Shown piece by piece: positions 1 through 8,020 of a stretch of 64,000 nucleotides of DNA (positions are counted from its first letter, which is position 1; the number at the start of each line of letters is the position of its first letter). Position numbers and translations under genes: made by a program. Source of the stretch: a gamma proteobacterium SCGC AAA076-P13 (GTDB lineage Bacteria > Pseudomonadota > Gammaproteobacteria > Magnimaribacterales > D2472); NCBI GenBank assembly GCA_000384935.1, contig ARRA01000001.1, positions 62,001-126,000 of the forward strand, written 5' to 3'. The notes beneath the pieces were generated by a model, which saw only the letters and a list, made by a program, of their open reading frames with translations, had not been told where the DNA came from and ran no database searches.

Positions 1-357
1 AAGATTATATGGAGGGTTTATTGGCAATCTTAAAAAGTACTTTATATAAGTGGAGTTAATTGTTTTTGATCTATTTTTTTCTTCAAAGAGCTCAGTATCA
101 AAGCGAGAAGATAAACCGGAATCACGATTATCAAAAACTATCGGCCTAAAGTTATTTTCAATTAAAAATTCCAGCAAATGATCAGGCCAATTAATTAACT
201 GGCCACCTAAGCCTTGAACAAGAAGAATGGGATCACCGTCTTTTGGTCCATAGTCTCTATAGATAATTTCAATATCATTGTTATAAACGGAACCCTCTTC
301 AAAGGATTGAGTATTTATAGATACGGTCATTAAAAATAAAATGCTAAAGAAACGCAT
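1..357 (-). CDS. alpha/beta hydrolase, 3' part beyond window
   Basis: This gene is absent from the ORF track because it runs off the left edge. Read from the ATG at 357, the product starts MRFFSILFLMTVSINTQSFEEG, a short signal-peptide-like stretch. It continues with IIYRDYGPKDGDPILLVQGLGGQ and then IVFDNRDSGLSSRF. The LVQGLGG oxyanion-type loop and the FDNRDSGLS turn are typical of the N-terminal half of alpha/beta-hydrolase esterases; the nucleophile region lies outside the window. The start overlaps the end of the DUF3089 gene by 14 bases, so the two are probably co-transcribed. The substrate cannot be told. Confidence 0.7.
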   Translation of the reverse strand, partial: MRFFSILFLMTVSINTQSFEEGSVYNNDIEIIYRDYGPKDGDPILLVQGLGGQLINWPDHLLEFLIENNFRPIVFDNRDSGLSSRFDTELFEEKNRSKTINSTYIKYFLRLPINPPYNL

Positions 358-1441
358 TTATTCTATCCTTTATGTTCTCTCTTAAACAACCCCAAAATAA
401 CATCACATCATAGCTATGCAGATCACCTGTAAAAGTAGCCATTTTCCTCATTTTCTCTATCAGAGGACCTTTTGTTTCTATTAAGCCATTGTCTGGGTTA
501 ATTCGCGTTGAAAAACTCTGCTCACGTGCATATGCCAAACTCTTTTTAGCTCCTGAATGATGGAGAGATAAACGATCAGCAAAATCAAAATTAGGTGATT
601 TAGTTATTACAGAGCTATGGCATGAAGGCGCATCAACCCAATTATTATCATTCGTCCAAGAAAAGGGATTAGTGCTAATAATTTTTTGCTTCATTAATTC
701 AAGTGACCAGCCTGATGGCTGCCAAAAAACTGTTCTTTCTCTTTCTCTTTTAAACCCCTCAACAACAGTTGACCAGCTAATAATACAATTTGTATCGATT
801 GGTGATTGTGATTGAGGTATTAAAGGAAACATAGAGGCATAATGTTTTTCTGGAATCATATACCCAATGGCATAAGCACATATGAATCTTTTTTGAAGCT
901 CAGTGCCTTGGATCTTATTGGCTATCAATCTGTGAGAATGGAGTGCTCCCTGGCTATGACCCATGATGATAAAAGGCTTATTATTATTAAAATTTTCTAA
1001 AAAATAATCAAAAGAACTTTCTATATCTTCATACGCCAAGTCCAATGCCTTAGTGCCATCGCTATCTTTTGCAAAAAATGAATAATAAGTAGCTTGCCTA
1101 TATTCAGGAGCATATATATTACATGTATCATTAAAAGCAGAAGCCTGATTACCCAGCATCATTTCAGTTCTTTCATAAGCACTTCTAGATTTATCCATAT
1201 TTGAATTCCAGACCTTCTCAAAAAATCCAGTCGGATGAATATAGAAAACATCAACATTATTCTCAGATTTACTAAGAGTTAAGTTCTGGTCTGGTAAGTG
1301 GAATTGCTGAGCAGTTTTTTCAGGATAAGCGGCCCAATTATCTAAGTTTGAATAATCTGGTGTAGCAGGTGTGAAACAATTCTCAAAAGAATTATCTGGC
1401 TTAACTTCCTCTAGTAATTTATATAATTTTCCTTCATCCAT
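344..1441 (-). CDS. DUF3089-type lipase/esterase
   Basis: The 365-residue protein resembles the DUF3089 group of alpha/beta hydrolases. Visible features are FYIHPTGFF near residue 67, the nucleophile elbow GHSQG at 161-165 (Ser163) within FIIMGHSQGALHSHRL, and a C-terminal region with a possible catalytic His at LHHSG. No signal peptide is evident, unlike many relatives, so either the protein is cytoplasmic or the true start lies elsewhere. It lies 14 bases after the thioesterase gene and overlaps the next hydrolase, suggesting a small lipid or ester hydrolysis operon. The family is recognised from motif and overall layout; the substrate is unknown. Confidence 0.75.
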   Translation of the reverse strand: MDEGKLYKLLEEVKPDNSFENCFTPATPDYSNLDNWAAYPEKTAQQFHLPDQNLTLSKSENNVDVFYIHPTGFFEKVWNSNMDKSRSAYERTEMMLGNQASAFNDTCNIYAPEYRQATYYSFFAKDSDGTKALDLAYEDIESSFDYFLENFNNNKPFIIMGHSQGALHSHRLIANKIQGTELQKRFICAYAIGYMIPEKHYASMFPLIPQSQSPIDTNCIISWSTVVEGFKRERERTVFWQPSGWSLELMKQKIISTNPFSWTNDNNWVDAPSCHSSVITKSPNFDFADRLSLHHSGAKKSLAYAREQSFSTRINPDNGLIETKGPLIEKMRKMATFTGDLHSYDVMLFWGCLRENIKDRINAFL

Positions 1442-1455
1442 GGAAAAATTATATA

Positions 1456-1872
1456 TTAAATTTTCGTTGGAACTATTTTATTTGTTGCGGTTGAAATCGC
1501 TATAAGTTGATCGTTCTGAAACAGCTTCGCTTCAGTAAAAGATATAGATTTACCTTCTTTAGTAATCTTTGATATGACTCTTACATCGCCAGGCGCACAG
1601 GGCATAAAAAACTTTACATCTATATCAAGCGTTAGTGGAATTTTTGTTCCTCGGTATTTAAATATAATAAACTGAGCCATACATGCATCTAACATGCCGG
1701 TTACAAAGCCACCTTGTACTATCATTCCATTCGAATGTGTTAGGTCAACTGAGGGTGAGAAGTCACATACAAATGAATCATCTTCAATAAGTTTAGCGCC
1801 TTTAAATCCAAGAATTTCTAAGAATGGAGGAATCTCTTTAAAGCTATCTGCAAAATCGCTGTCTGATGTCAT
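1456..1872 (-). CDS. PaaI-like hotdog-fold thioesterase
   Basis: A 138-residue single hotdog domain. The segment SNGMIVQGGFVTGMLDACMAQFI matches the PaaI/YbgC-type pattern in which the Gly-Gly turn and the following Asp on the central helix form the active site. The C-terminal strands (KFFMPCAPGDVRVISKITKEGKSISF) complete the fold. The family hydrolyses acyl-CoA thioesters; the acyl group is not predictable. The ORF track starts 15 residues earlier, but that extension (MGSNPTPSAIL) is the 3' end of tRNA-Ser read as protein, so the ATG at 1872 is used. It is probably in an operon with the two hydrolases that follow. Confidence 0.8.
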   Translation of the reverse strand: MTSDSDFADSFKEIPPFLEILGFKGAKLIEDDSFVCDFSPSVDLTHSNGMIVQGGFVTGMLDACMAQFIIFKYRGTKIPLTLDIDVKFFMPCAPGDVRVISKITKEGKSISFTEAKLFQNDQLIAISTATNKIVPTKI

Positions 1873-1889
1873 TAGTGTTGCTCGTAAAA

Positions 1890-1981
1890 TGGCGGAGGGA
1901 GTGGGATTCGAACCCACGGTGCCGATGAAGGCACGACGGTTTTCAAGACCGTTACAATAAACCAGACTCTGCCATCCCTCC
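1890..1981 (-). tRNA. tRNA-Ser(UGA)
   Basis: On the minus strand a 92-base cloverleaf is visible. The acceptor GGAGGGA pairs with TCCCTCC, followed by G and an encoded CCA. The anticodon arm is ACGGT-CTTGAAA-ACCGT, giving anticodon TGA. A long variable arm (CGTGCCTTCATCGGCACG region) marks a class II tRNA, and the T loop is GGTTCGAATCC. Together these identify tRNA-Ser reading UCA-type codons. The thioesterase gene starts 17 bases downstream of the CCA. Confidence 0.97.
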
Positions 1982-1996
1982 TGATTGCGAACGCTT

Positions 1997-2024
1997 ATTT
2001 TATAGGCTTTGTGGCTAAATGCAA
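1997..2024 (-). promoter_or_regulatory. candidate sigma-70 promoter of tRNA-Ser
   Basis: Reading the minus strand, TTGCAT and TAAAAT are separated by 16 bases, placed just before the tRNA 5' end. The elements match -35/-10 consensus well enough to be plausible, but in A/T-rich DNA such matches arise by chance. Confidence 0.4.
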
Positions 2025-2068
2025 TATCTCATTACGCTCTATTGAGCCTTCTGACGTCATTTAAAATT

Positions 2069-3367
2069 TTACAAAAGTATGTTGCTAATAGTTTGCTTCA
2101 CGCCATTAATGCCAATGTAAGTTGTGAATAGAGAAAAAATAAAAATTATAATCAGAACACTATTAGTTAGCCATGTGTTTTCATAACCATTCATCAAACT
2201 TTTCTTATTAGTAAGATAAAAAATACTTGTCACCGTTATAGGTAAAATAAGTGAATTAAGTGCCTGAGAAACTATCATTACTAATACAGGTCTAGCATCA
2301 AAAATAGGCACTACCAGACCTAAAAGAGAGATTCCTAATACCATTAATCGAAATTTTAGCAAACTCATATCCCTATCGGTATTTGTGTAATCACAAATAA
2401 GCCAAGGCAACATTAAAACGTTTGGCAGTTGAGAAGATACGCCTGCTGCAATAAGACCAATTGCAAAAATAGAGACAGCCAATGAACCGGCTAATGGTTC
2501 AAGAAGTGTAATCATTTGAGAGGCTTTGGATAAGACCAAACCTTCGGTATGGAGTGAAGCTGCTGATGCTGCCATAATTGATGCACTAATAACGAACATT
2601 AGGCATACAGAAACAATTGCATCATTTCTTTGTTTTTTGTAATCAATTAAAGTCCAGCCAGCTTCCTTAACCAGCGTTGTGCGAATAATAAATAATCCTG
2701 AGAACACAGTTGTACCAACCATTGATGCGATAACAAGAAAAGCGCTTTTATTTGAGTCTTCTAAAACGCCAGGGATGCTTGGCATCAAGCCTCGAAAGAT
2801 ATCAATAGGAGGAGGCATCATTATAAAAAAGTTTGCTATAAAACAGATCGCCATTACTGCAACGATTACTGCTGCACTTCGTTCAAAAAACTGAGTGTTA
2901 CCGTTCCAAAAAATATAATAAACCAAGGATATAAATACAATTGAAAAATAGATAGGCGGAATACCTTCATCAAAAATAGATTTTGACCATTCAGATGATA
3001 TTTCAGCAACTATACCCATAACGCCCATAACGCTTCCGCAGACGCCAGCGGTTAAGGTTATTATAAAAAATAGTCCTAGTGTTGGATGTATGTGCGTTCT
3101 GAATGCGTGAAGAGCTGTTTCTCCTGTGATTAATGTATAGCGGCCATATAGATTGATCATAAAAAAAGTGCAAAGACAGGATATAACAATGGTCCAAAGA
3201 AGGGACATTCCATAATCTGCCCCTGCCTTCGCCATAGAAGTTACACTTCCCGTCCCTATATTAAAGCCAAGTAAAAAAATACCAGGAAGAAATAAAGACA
3301 ATCCAGCTAAAAATCTCTGTTTAAAAGTTTTCATATTAGTTAATTTGGCTGTATTAGTTTTAGTCAT
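2069..3367 (-). CDS. NRAMP-like membrane transporter, non-canonical metal site
   Basis: A 432-residue membrane protein with about 11 helices. Its start, LSLFLPGIFLLGFNIGTGSV followed by KAGADYGMSLLW, aligns with the first helix of NRAMP/MntH metal-ion transporters. The helix-1 DPGN motif that binds the metal is replaced here by NIGTG (36-40). The helix-6 Met-Pro-His site appears as VFSG (221-224) after SMVGTT. Several coordinating residues are therefore missing and the substrate may not be Mn2+ or Fe2+. It is the last gene of the alginate operon. Its ATG overlaps the uxuA stop by four bases, supporting both the start and translational coupling. It may supply a metal to mannonate dehydratase or carry another solute; this is undecided. 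Confidence 0.7.
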   Translation of the reverse strand: MTKTNTAKLTNMKTFKQRFLAGLSLFLPGIFLLGFNIGTGSVTSMAKAGADYGMSLLWTIVISCLCTFFMINLYGRYTLITGETALHAFRTHIHPTLGLFFIITLTAGVCGSVMGVMGIVAEISSEWSKSIFDEGIPPIYFSIVFISLVYYIFWNGNTQFFERSAAVIVAVMAICFIANFFIMMPPPIDIFRGLMPSIPGVLEDSNKSAFLVIASMVGTTVFSGLFIIRTTLVKEAGWTLIDYKKQRNDAIVSVCLMFVISASIMAASAASLHTEGLVLSKASQMITLLEPLAGSLAVSIFAIGLIAAGVSSQLPNVLMLPWLICDYTNTDRDMSLLKFRLMVLGISLLGLVVPIFDARPVLVMIVSQALNSLILPITVTSIFYLTNKKSLMNGYENTWLTNSVLIIIFIFSLFTTYIGINGVKQTISNILL

Positions 3368-4578
3368 AAGGATTTACCAATCTTATCTGAAGATAAAGCT
3401 CTTATTACTCCCCGAATTTCTGCTAAAGCTTTCATTCTTCCTATCTTGGAGTAGCCAGGATTAACAACCTTATGAATATCATCCATCATCAAGTGCCCAT
3501 GATCGGGACGAAAATATATCTCATTATTAACTAACCCATTGGATTTTCTTCTTTTCTCTTCATTAAGCAACTCACTTATTATCTCAACCATATCAACATC
3601 ACCATCTAGATGAGAGGATTCATAAAAAGATCTATGTTCGTTTAGATCAATGCATACATTTCTCAAGTGAGAAAAATGTATACGAGATGCAAATGTTCTA
3701 GCTAGTTCAGGAATATCATTATCTGGTCGGCTACTATAAGTTCCAACACACAATGTCATCCCATTAGATTCGCTCGGCAAGCTATTAAAAAGCATATTAA
3801 GGTCATACTTTGTACAAATAATTCTAGGTAAACCCAGTAAATTTCTAGGTGGATCATCAGGATGGATTGCAAGTTTTACATCTAACATTTCACATCTTGG
3901 AAGTACTTTACTAAGAAAACTAATTAAATTAGAGCGAAGATTTTCAGCAGAAATGTTCTTGTATTTACCAAGCATAGTCTTAAAATCTTTAATATTATAA
4001 GATTCTGTCATTCGCCCGGGCAGGCCAGCAATAATATTATTAGTAAGTTCTTTTCTTTCGAGCTCCGACATTAAGTTAAAAATATCTCTTGCTATTGATA
4101 CATCCTTGTCAGAGTAATCATCTTTTGCATTGTCTCGTTTAAGAATGAATAAATCAAAGGCAGCAAATTTATTATGATCAAAACTAAGAGAATATGCCCC
4201 GTTTGGAAGCTTGTATTTAAGGTCTGTACGAGTCCAGTCAATAACAGGCATAAAGTTATAACATACTGTTTTTATCCCACACTTTGCCAAATTTTCTATT
4301 GATGAAATCCAGTTTTCTATGTAGATATCATTACCAGGAAGTCCCAATTTAATATCCTCATGCACCGGAATACTTTCAACTACCGTCCATGAAAGATTGC
4401 TCTCTCCTGACTCTGTGAATTGAATAAATTTTTGATGATCTTTGATTGCCTCTTCTGACCAAGTTTCCCCGATAGGTATGTGGTGAAGTGCACTGACAAT
4501 ATCGGTTGCACCAGTCTGCTTAATATCATCGATCGTAACTGGATCGTTGGGACCAAACCACCTCCAAGACTCTCTCAT
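3364..4578 (-). CDS. uxuA: mannonate dehydratase
   Basis: UxuA dehydrates D-mannonate to 2-keto-3-deoxygluconate (KDG) in the cytoplasm, using Mn2+ or Fe2+. The 404-residue protein has the family's MxxxWRWFGPNDPV start, the TVCYNFMPVIDWTRTDL segment (104-120), the HPDDPP motif (239-244), CVGTYSSRPDND (277-288), HFSHLRNV (301-308) and FRPDHG (356-361). Length is close to E. coli UxuA (394). The ATG follows the kdgK stop codon with no spacing, and the stop overlaps the NRAMP-like gene, so it is deep inside the alginate operon. Glucuronate isomerase and a recognisable UxuB are absent from the window, so the source of mannonate is unclear. Confidence 0.93.
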   Translation of the reverse strand: MRESWRWFGPNDPVTIDDIKQTGATDIVSALHHIPIGETWSEEAIKDHQKFIQFTESGESNLSWTVVESIPVHEDIKLGLPGNDIYIENWISSIENLAKCGIKTVCYNFMPVIDWTRTDLKYKLPNGAYSLSFDHNKFAAFDLFILKRDNAKDDYSDKDVSIARDIFNLMSELERKELTNNIIAGLPGRMTESYNIKDFKTMLGKYKNISAENLRSNLISFLSKVLPRCEMLDVKLAIHPDDPPRNLLGLPRIICTKYDLNMLFNSLPSESNGMTLCVGTYSSRPDNDIPELARTFASRIHFSHLRNVCIDLNEHRSFYESSHLDGDVDMVEIISELLNEEKRRKSNGLVNNEIYFRPDHGHLMMDDIHKVVNPGYSKIGRMKALAEIRGVIRALSSDKIGKSL

Positions 4579-5532
4579 CTAAGATTCATTAGAATTAGCA
4601 CTAAGAGAACTTAAGTTGCTCTTTGGTAATATTGCTCCTTTTGTTTGCACAACTCTTGCTGCCAAAAAGTGCCCCGCCTTACAAGCCTCATCTTGATTTA
4701 ATCCACTAAATCTTGAGGCTAGATAAGCTGCATTGAATGAATCTCCTGCAGCAGTTGTATCAACAACGTCTACAAGATTAGATTTAATATAGACAAACTC
4801 ATGATTTGTAAAAAACATACACCCTTCTTCGCCAAGCTTTATAACAACTTCTTCAACTCCAAGTTTGGTAAGTGAAATCACCGTTTCTTTTTCTGACTGG
4901 AAGCTAAATAACTCTTTCTCGTCTTCAAAGGTTGGAAGTGCGATGTTCGTTAAACGATACATTTCTGTATAGGCAGCTTGTGCTGTTTCTTCATCTGGCC
5001 ATAAAGCTGGGCGGTAGTTGCTGTCAAAAATAACCTTCCCACCTTTATTTTTATAATTGGCAAGTAAGCGAAATAAAACACTACGGGTTTCCTTATTCAT
5101 AATAGCCAGGGTGATTCCAGATAAATAAATATAATTAAAATTAATCAGTTCAAGGAGCGCCTCTTCAATTGATGTTTTGTTGTTAAAGAATTCTCTTGCA
5201 GCAGAGCTACTTCTCCAATACATAAATGAACGCTCACCCTCATCGTCAATATCAATCATGTAGAGCCCAGGTAGTAAACCAGGAGTTCTTTTAACCAACG
5301 AGCAGTCAATACCCTCTCTTTCCCAATTCTTAATAAGCCAGTTGCTATTTGAATCAAGGCCTAATGCTGAAACATAACTAACATCAATGTCGTGCCTAGA
5401 TAAATATATAGCTGTATTCAATGTATCTCCTCCAAAAGATAATTTTCTTAGGTTGTTATCATTGCCTATAGAACTTTCTTCATTTGAAAGTTCCAGCATA
5501 CATTCACCTAAAATAGCTACAGAGATAGACAT
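4579..5532 (-). CDS. kdgK: 2-keto-3-deoxygluconate kinase
   Basis: A PfkB-family sugar kinase that phosphorylates KDG to KDPG with ATP. The 317-residue sequence closely follows E. coli KdgK: AILGECMLELS at the start, FGGDTLNTAIYLSR (33-46), LPGLYMIDIDDEGERSF, YWRSSSAAR, IFDSNYRPALWP, and the PfkB signature DTTAAGDSF (258-266) with catalytic Asp264. It abuts uxuA and follows the SDR gene by 31 bases in the same operon. KDG made from alginate (through DEH) and from mannonate (through UxuA) would both pass through this enzyme before aldol cleavage by KDPG aldolase, which is not encoded here. Confidence 0.95.
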   Translation of the reverse strand: MSISVAILGECMLELSNEESSIGNDNNLRKLSFGGDTLNTAIYLSRHDIDVSYVSALGLDSNSNWLIKNWEREGIDCSLVKRTPGLLPGLYMIDIDDEGERSFMYWRSSSAAREFFNNKTSIEEALLELINFNYIYLSGITLAIMNKETRSVLFRLLANYKNKGGKVIFDSNYRPALWPDEETAQAAYTEMYRLTNIALPTFEDEKELFSFQSEKETVISLTKLGVEEVVIKLGEEGCMFFTNHEFVYIKSNLVDVVDTTAAGDSFNAAYLASRFSGLNQDEACKAGHFLAARVVQTKGAILPKSNLSSLSANSNES

Positions 5533-5563
5533 GCTATATTTTTAAATCTTCTGCTAGTAGAGA

Positions 5564-6316
5564 CTAAGAGAAGACCAAACCCCCATTGGTGTCTAGATTA
5601 ACACCTGTTAAAAAAGATGATTCATCAGACAATAAAAAGCTAACTGTTGTTGCCATTTCATCTGGCCTACCTTCTCGTTTTAAAGGAGTAGCATTAGCTA
5701 CATTAGATCTGACTTCGTCTTTAGTAAAAGTGTCATGAAATGTTGTGGCGATCATTCCGGGGCATAGTGAATTAACACGAATGCCCTGCTGTCCAAGTTC
5801 TTTAGCCATTGATCTGGTGAATGTAATTACTGCCCCCTTCGAAGCTGCATAAGCAGATGCTCCAGGACCGCCGCCATCTCGCCCTGCTTGAGAAGCAAAA
5901 TTAACAATGGAAGAGCCACTCGTCATATAAGGTATCACCTGTTGGGTAGCTAAAAATGTTGAATTGAAGTTTAATTGGACTACTTTATTTAAAAAGTTTT
6001 CATCCATTTCATCTATTTTTTTTCTCTGAACCAGGCCTCCAGAAATATTAACTAAGCCATGAATTTCATTTCCATAATGAGATATAGTTTTTTCAACAAG
6101 AGCAACCACATCATCCTTGTTTGTCATATCACCTTTTAAAATAAAAGCATCTGAATTGTTATTTTTAAGCTCTTGATTTAGAGATTGTGCTTGGTCTTCA
6201 CTCCCAAAATAATTTATAGCAAGCTTTGCACCATGATTAGCCAGATCTAATGAAACGGCTCTACCTATATCCCTTGCTCCACCTGTAATTATTACTACTT
6301 TATCTTTAAATTTCAT
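5564..6316 (-). CDS. SDR oxidoreductase, probable DEH reductase
   Basis: A 250-residue short-chain dehydrogenase. The cofactor loop TGGARDIGRA is at 11-20 and the catalytic triad is Ser142, Tyr156 and Lys160 (YAASK). The usual NNAG is NISGG, and the C-terminus has the FabG-like LTGVNLDTNGG. Alginate lyase systems need an SDR that reduces 4-deoxy-L-erythro-5-hexoseulose uronate (DEH) to KDG. The place of this gene between the uronate transporter and kdgK makes that the best call. A fructuronate or mannonate dehydrogenase role paired with UxuA is the main alternative. A clear AAGGAG ribosome site supports the start. The function assignment rests mostly on context. Confidence 0.75.
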   Translation of the reverse strand: MKFKDKVVIITGGARDIGRAVSLDLANHGAKLAINYFGSEDQAQSLNQELKNNNSDAFILKGDMTNKDDVVALVEKTISHYGNEIHGLVNISGGLVQRKKIDEMDENFLNKVVQLNFNSTFLATQQVIPYMTSGSSIVNFASQAGRDGGGPGASAYAASKGAVITFTRSMAKELGQQGIRVNSLCPGMIATTFHDTFTKDEVRSNVANATPLKREGRPDEMATTVSFLLSDESSFLTGVNLDTNGGLVFS

Positions 6317-6357
6317 TGTTTTAATCTCCTTAAGATTGTTTAAATTCTAAATTATGT

Positions 6358-7653
6358 TTATCTTTTTTTTAGTGGCTTGATTCTTGGAATTAGTATCAAG
6401 ACACTTAACATGGCAATAACTGCTAAAGCGGCACCAATCACAAACGCTGGAGCATAGTTCCCACCAGATGTTAGCCAAGGGACCAGTGATGTTAAAGCAA
6501 CCGCACCAAGCTTGGCAGCTGTTCCAGAGTACCCTGCAAGAGTAGCAATAGTCTTACCTCCAAACATATCACTAGGTAAAGTTTGAACATTACCTATAGA
6601 AGTTTGAAATCCAAATAAAATTACAGCCATTATTATTACTGCAGTCGAAGGGCTGCCGGGATTAGACATGGCTAGTAATGAAGGAAGCATTATCAAGCAA
6701 CCAAGACCAATAACTACTTTACGTGTTCTGTTAACTGACCAGCCTGCTTTTATTCTATTTTGAGCTAATAAGCCTCCAAACCAGGCTCCAAACATAGCAC
6801 CAACGTAAGGGACCCATCCGTAAAGACCAATAGTCTTAACATCCATTCCATATACTTCGAATAAATAGATAGGTATCCAGAAAACAAATAACCACCAAAT
6901 AGGATCAATTGCAGCAGAAGCTATTATTACTCCCCAGCTTTCTTTCCGAGATAGTAATTCCCTTGTGTTGGGATTATAGTCATCCAATATTGATTCATCA
7001 TCGACATCAACTCTTATTTGACCGTCTAGAATGTATTTTTTTTCCTCTTCAGTAATCCATGGGTGTGTCGAAGGAGGAGATTTAACTAAGAATAACCAAG
7101 GAATCAACCATAAAAAACCGAAGACTCCAACAATTATAAATATTAACTTCCAGCTAAAATATATAGTTAAAAATGCAATCAAAGGTATTGAAATAATACC
7201 TCCAATTGCAGCACCTGAATTAAAAACACCTTGAGCAAATGCCCTTTCTTTTGTAGGAAACCATTCAGCATTTCCTTTTGTAGCTCCAGGCCAGTTCCCA
7301 GCTTCAGCTAAACCTAAAATAGATCTAAAAATTGCAAAACTTATTAAGCCTCTTCCAAAAGCATGAAGCACTGTTGCTAATGACCATAAACTAATAGATA
7401 TAGCAAACCCAATTCTTGTTCCGACCCAATCAAATATCTTGCCAAAAATTGCCTGACCGAAAGAATATGAGAAAACAAATACTACTGATATGACAGCAAA
7501 TATTTGTTTGTGTTCATCATTTGTTTTGTCAGGAAATAAGTCACTTGCAATTTCTGGCCATAGAACTCCAAGTGCTTGCCTATCTATATAATTAATAACT
7601 GTTGCTAATGCTATTAAACTGACAACCCACCATCTTAAATTATTTATTTTCAT
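6358..7653 (-). CDS. MFS hexuronate/DEH transporter, ExuT-like
   Basis: A 431-residue, 12-helix major facilitator of the anion:cation symporter (ExuT/GudP) group. It begins MKINNLRWWVVSLIALATVINYIDRQALG, whose NYIDRQ segment is a hallmark of this group. Other marks are SFGQAIFGKIFDWVGTRIGF, the NWPGATKGNAEWFPTKERAFAQG segment between helices 4 and 5, and GGIISIPLIA. The ORF track adds 47 residues upstream, but these read antisense-like out of the cupin gene. The ATG at 7653 has a strong GGGAGAGG ribosome site and overlaps the kdgF end by 14 bases. It likely imports unsaturated or keto uronates across the inner membrane. Confidence 0.88.
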   Translation of the reverse strand: MKINNLRWWVVSLIALATVINYIDRQALGVLWPEIASDLFPDKTNDEHKQIFAVISVVFVFSYSFGQAIFGKIFDWVGTRIGFAISISLWSLATVLHAFGRGLISFAIFRSILGLAEAGNWPGATKGNAEWFPTKERAFAQGVFNSGAAIGGIISIPLIAFLTIYFSWKLIFIIVGVFGFLWLIPWLFLVKSPPSTHPWITEEEKKYILDGQIRVDVDDESILDDYNPNTRELLSRKESWGVIIASAAIDPIWWLFVFWIPIYLFEVYGMDVKTIGLYGWVPYVGAMFGAWFGGLLAQNRIKAGWSVNRTRKVVIGLGCLIMLPSLLAMSNPGSPSTAVIIMAVILFGFQTSIGNVQTLPSDMFGGKTIATLAGYSGTAAKLGAVALTSLVPWLTSGGNYAPAFVIGAALAVIAMLSVLILIPRIKPLKKR

Positions 7654-8002
7654 TATCCTCTCCCTGAATAAAATCCTCACGATGCGGACTAAAAATATCA
7701 ATAAGTACCCCTTTTTTTCTACAAACAGCTCCATGTAATGCATGAGGTTCAACAAAGAATGAATCTCCAGCACCAAGAATTTGCATCTCCCCATTTATAA
7801 CTACTTCAAATTCTCCACTCTCTACATAACTAATCTGGGTATGGTAATGCTTATGCTCATAACCTATTGCACCTTCATCAAACCATACCTTTACTGCCAT
7901 TAAATCTGAGCCATAGGCTAGTATTTGACGGTTAATACCAATATCAACATTCTCTATTGATTTGGGGTTATGTTTATTAAATACTGTATTCTTTTTTATC
8001 AT
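7640..8002 (-). CDS. kdgF: KdgF-like cupin, uronate linearisation
   Basis: A 120-residue single-cupin protein. Known KdgF enzymes speed the opening of 4,5-unsaturated uronate monosaccharides, released by pectate or alginate lyases, to the linear keto form (DEH). The metal site is visible as His50, His52 and Gln56 in YEHKHYHTQISYVESG and His90 in PHALHG, the H-H-Q-H arrangement of KdgF. Its place directly after the oligoalginate lyase and before the transporter fits processing of the lyase product. No signal peptide is seen, so it acts in the cytoplasm after uptake. General cupins can look alike, so the name rests on motif plus operon position. Confidence 0.85.
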   Translation of the reverse strand: MIKKNTVFNKHNPKSIENVDIGINRQILAYGSDLMAVKVWFDEGAIGYEHKHYHTQISYVESGEFEVVINGEMQILGAGDSFFVEPHALHGAVCRKKGVLIDIFSPHREDFIQGEDNENK

Positions 8003-8020
8003 TAATATTGTCTCTTAAAG

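Noticed and set aside
1873-1917. N-terminal extension MGSNPTPSAIL of the thioesterase ORF
   Set aside because: It is the 3' end of tRNA-Ser read in frame, a common annotation artefact; the ATG at 1872 begins the real hotdog domain.
7654-7794. 47-residue extension of the MFS transporter ORF
   Set aside because: It lies inside the kdgF coding region in another frame; the ATG at 7653 has a strong ribosome site and starts the first helix.
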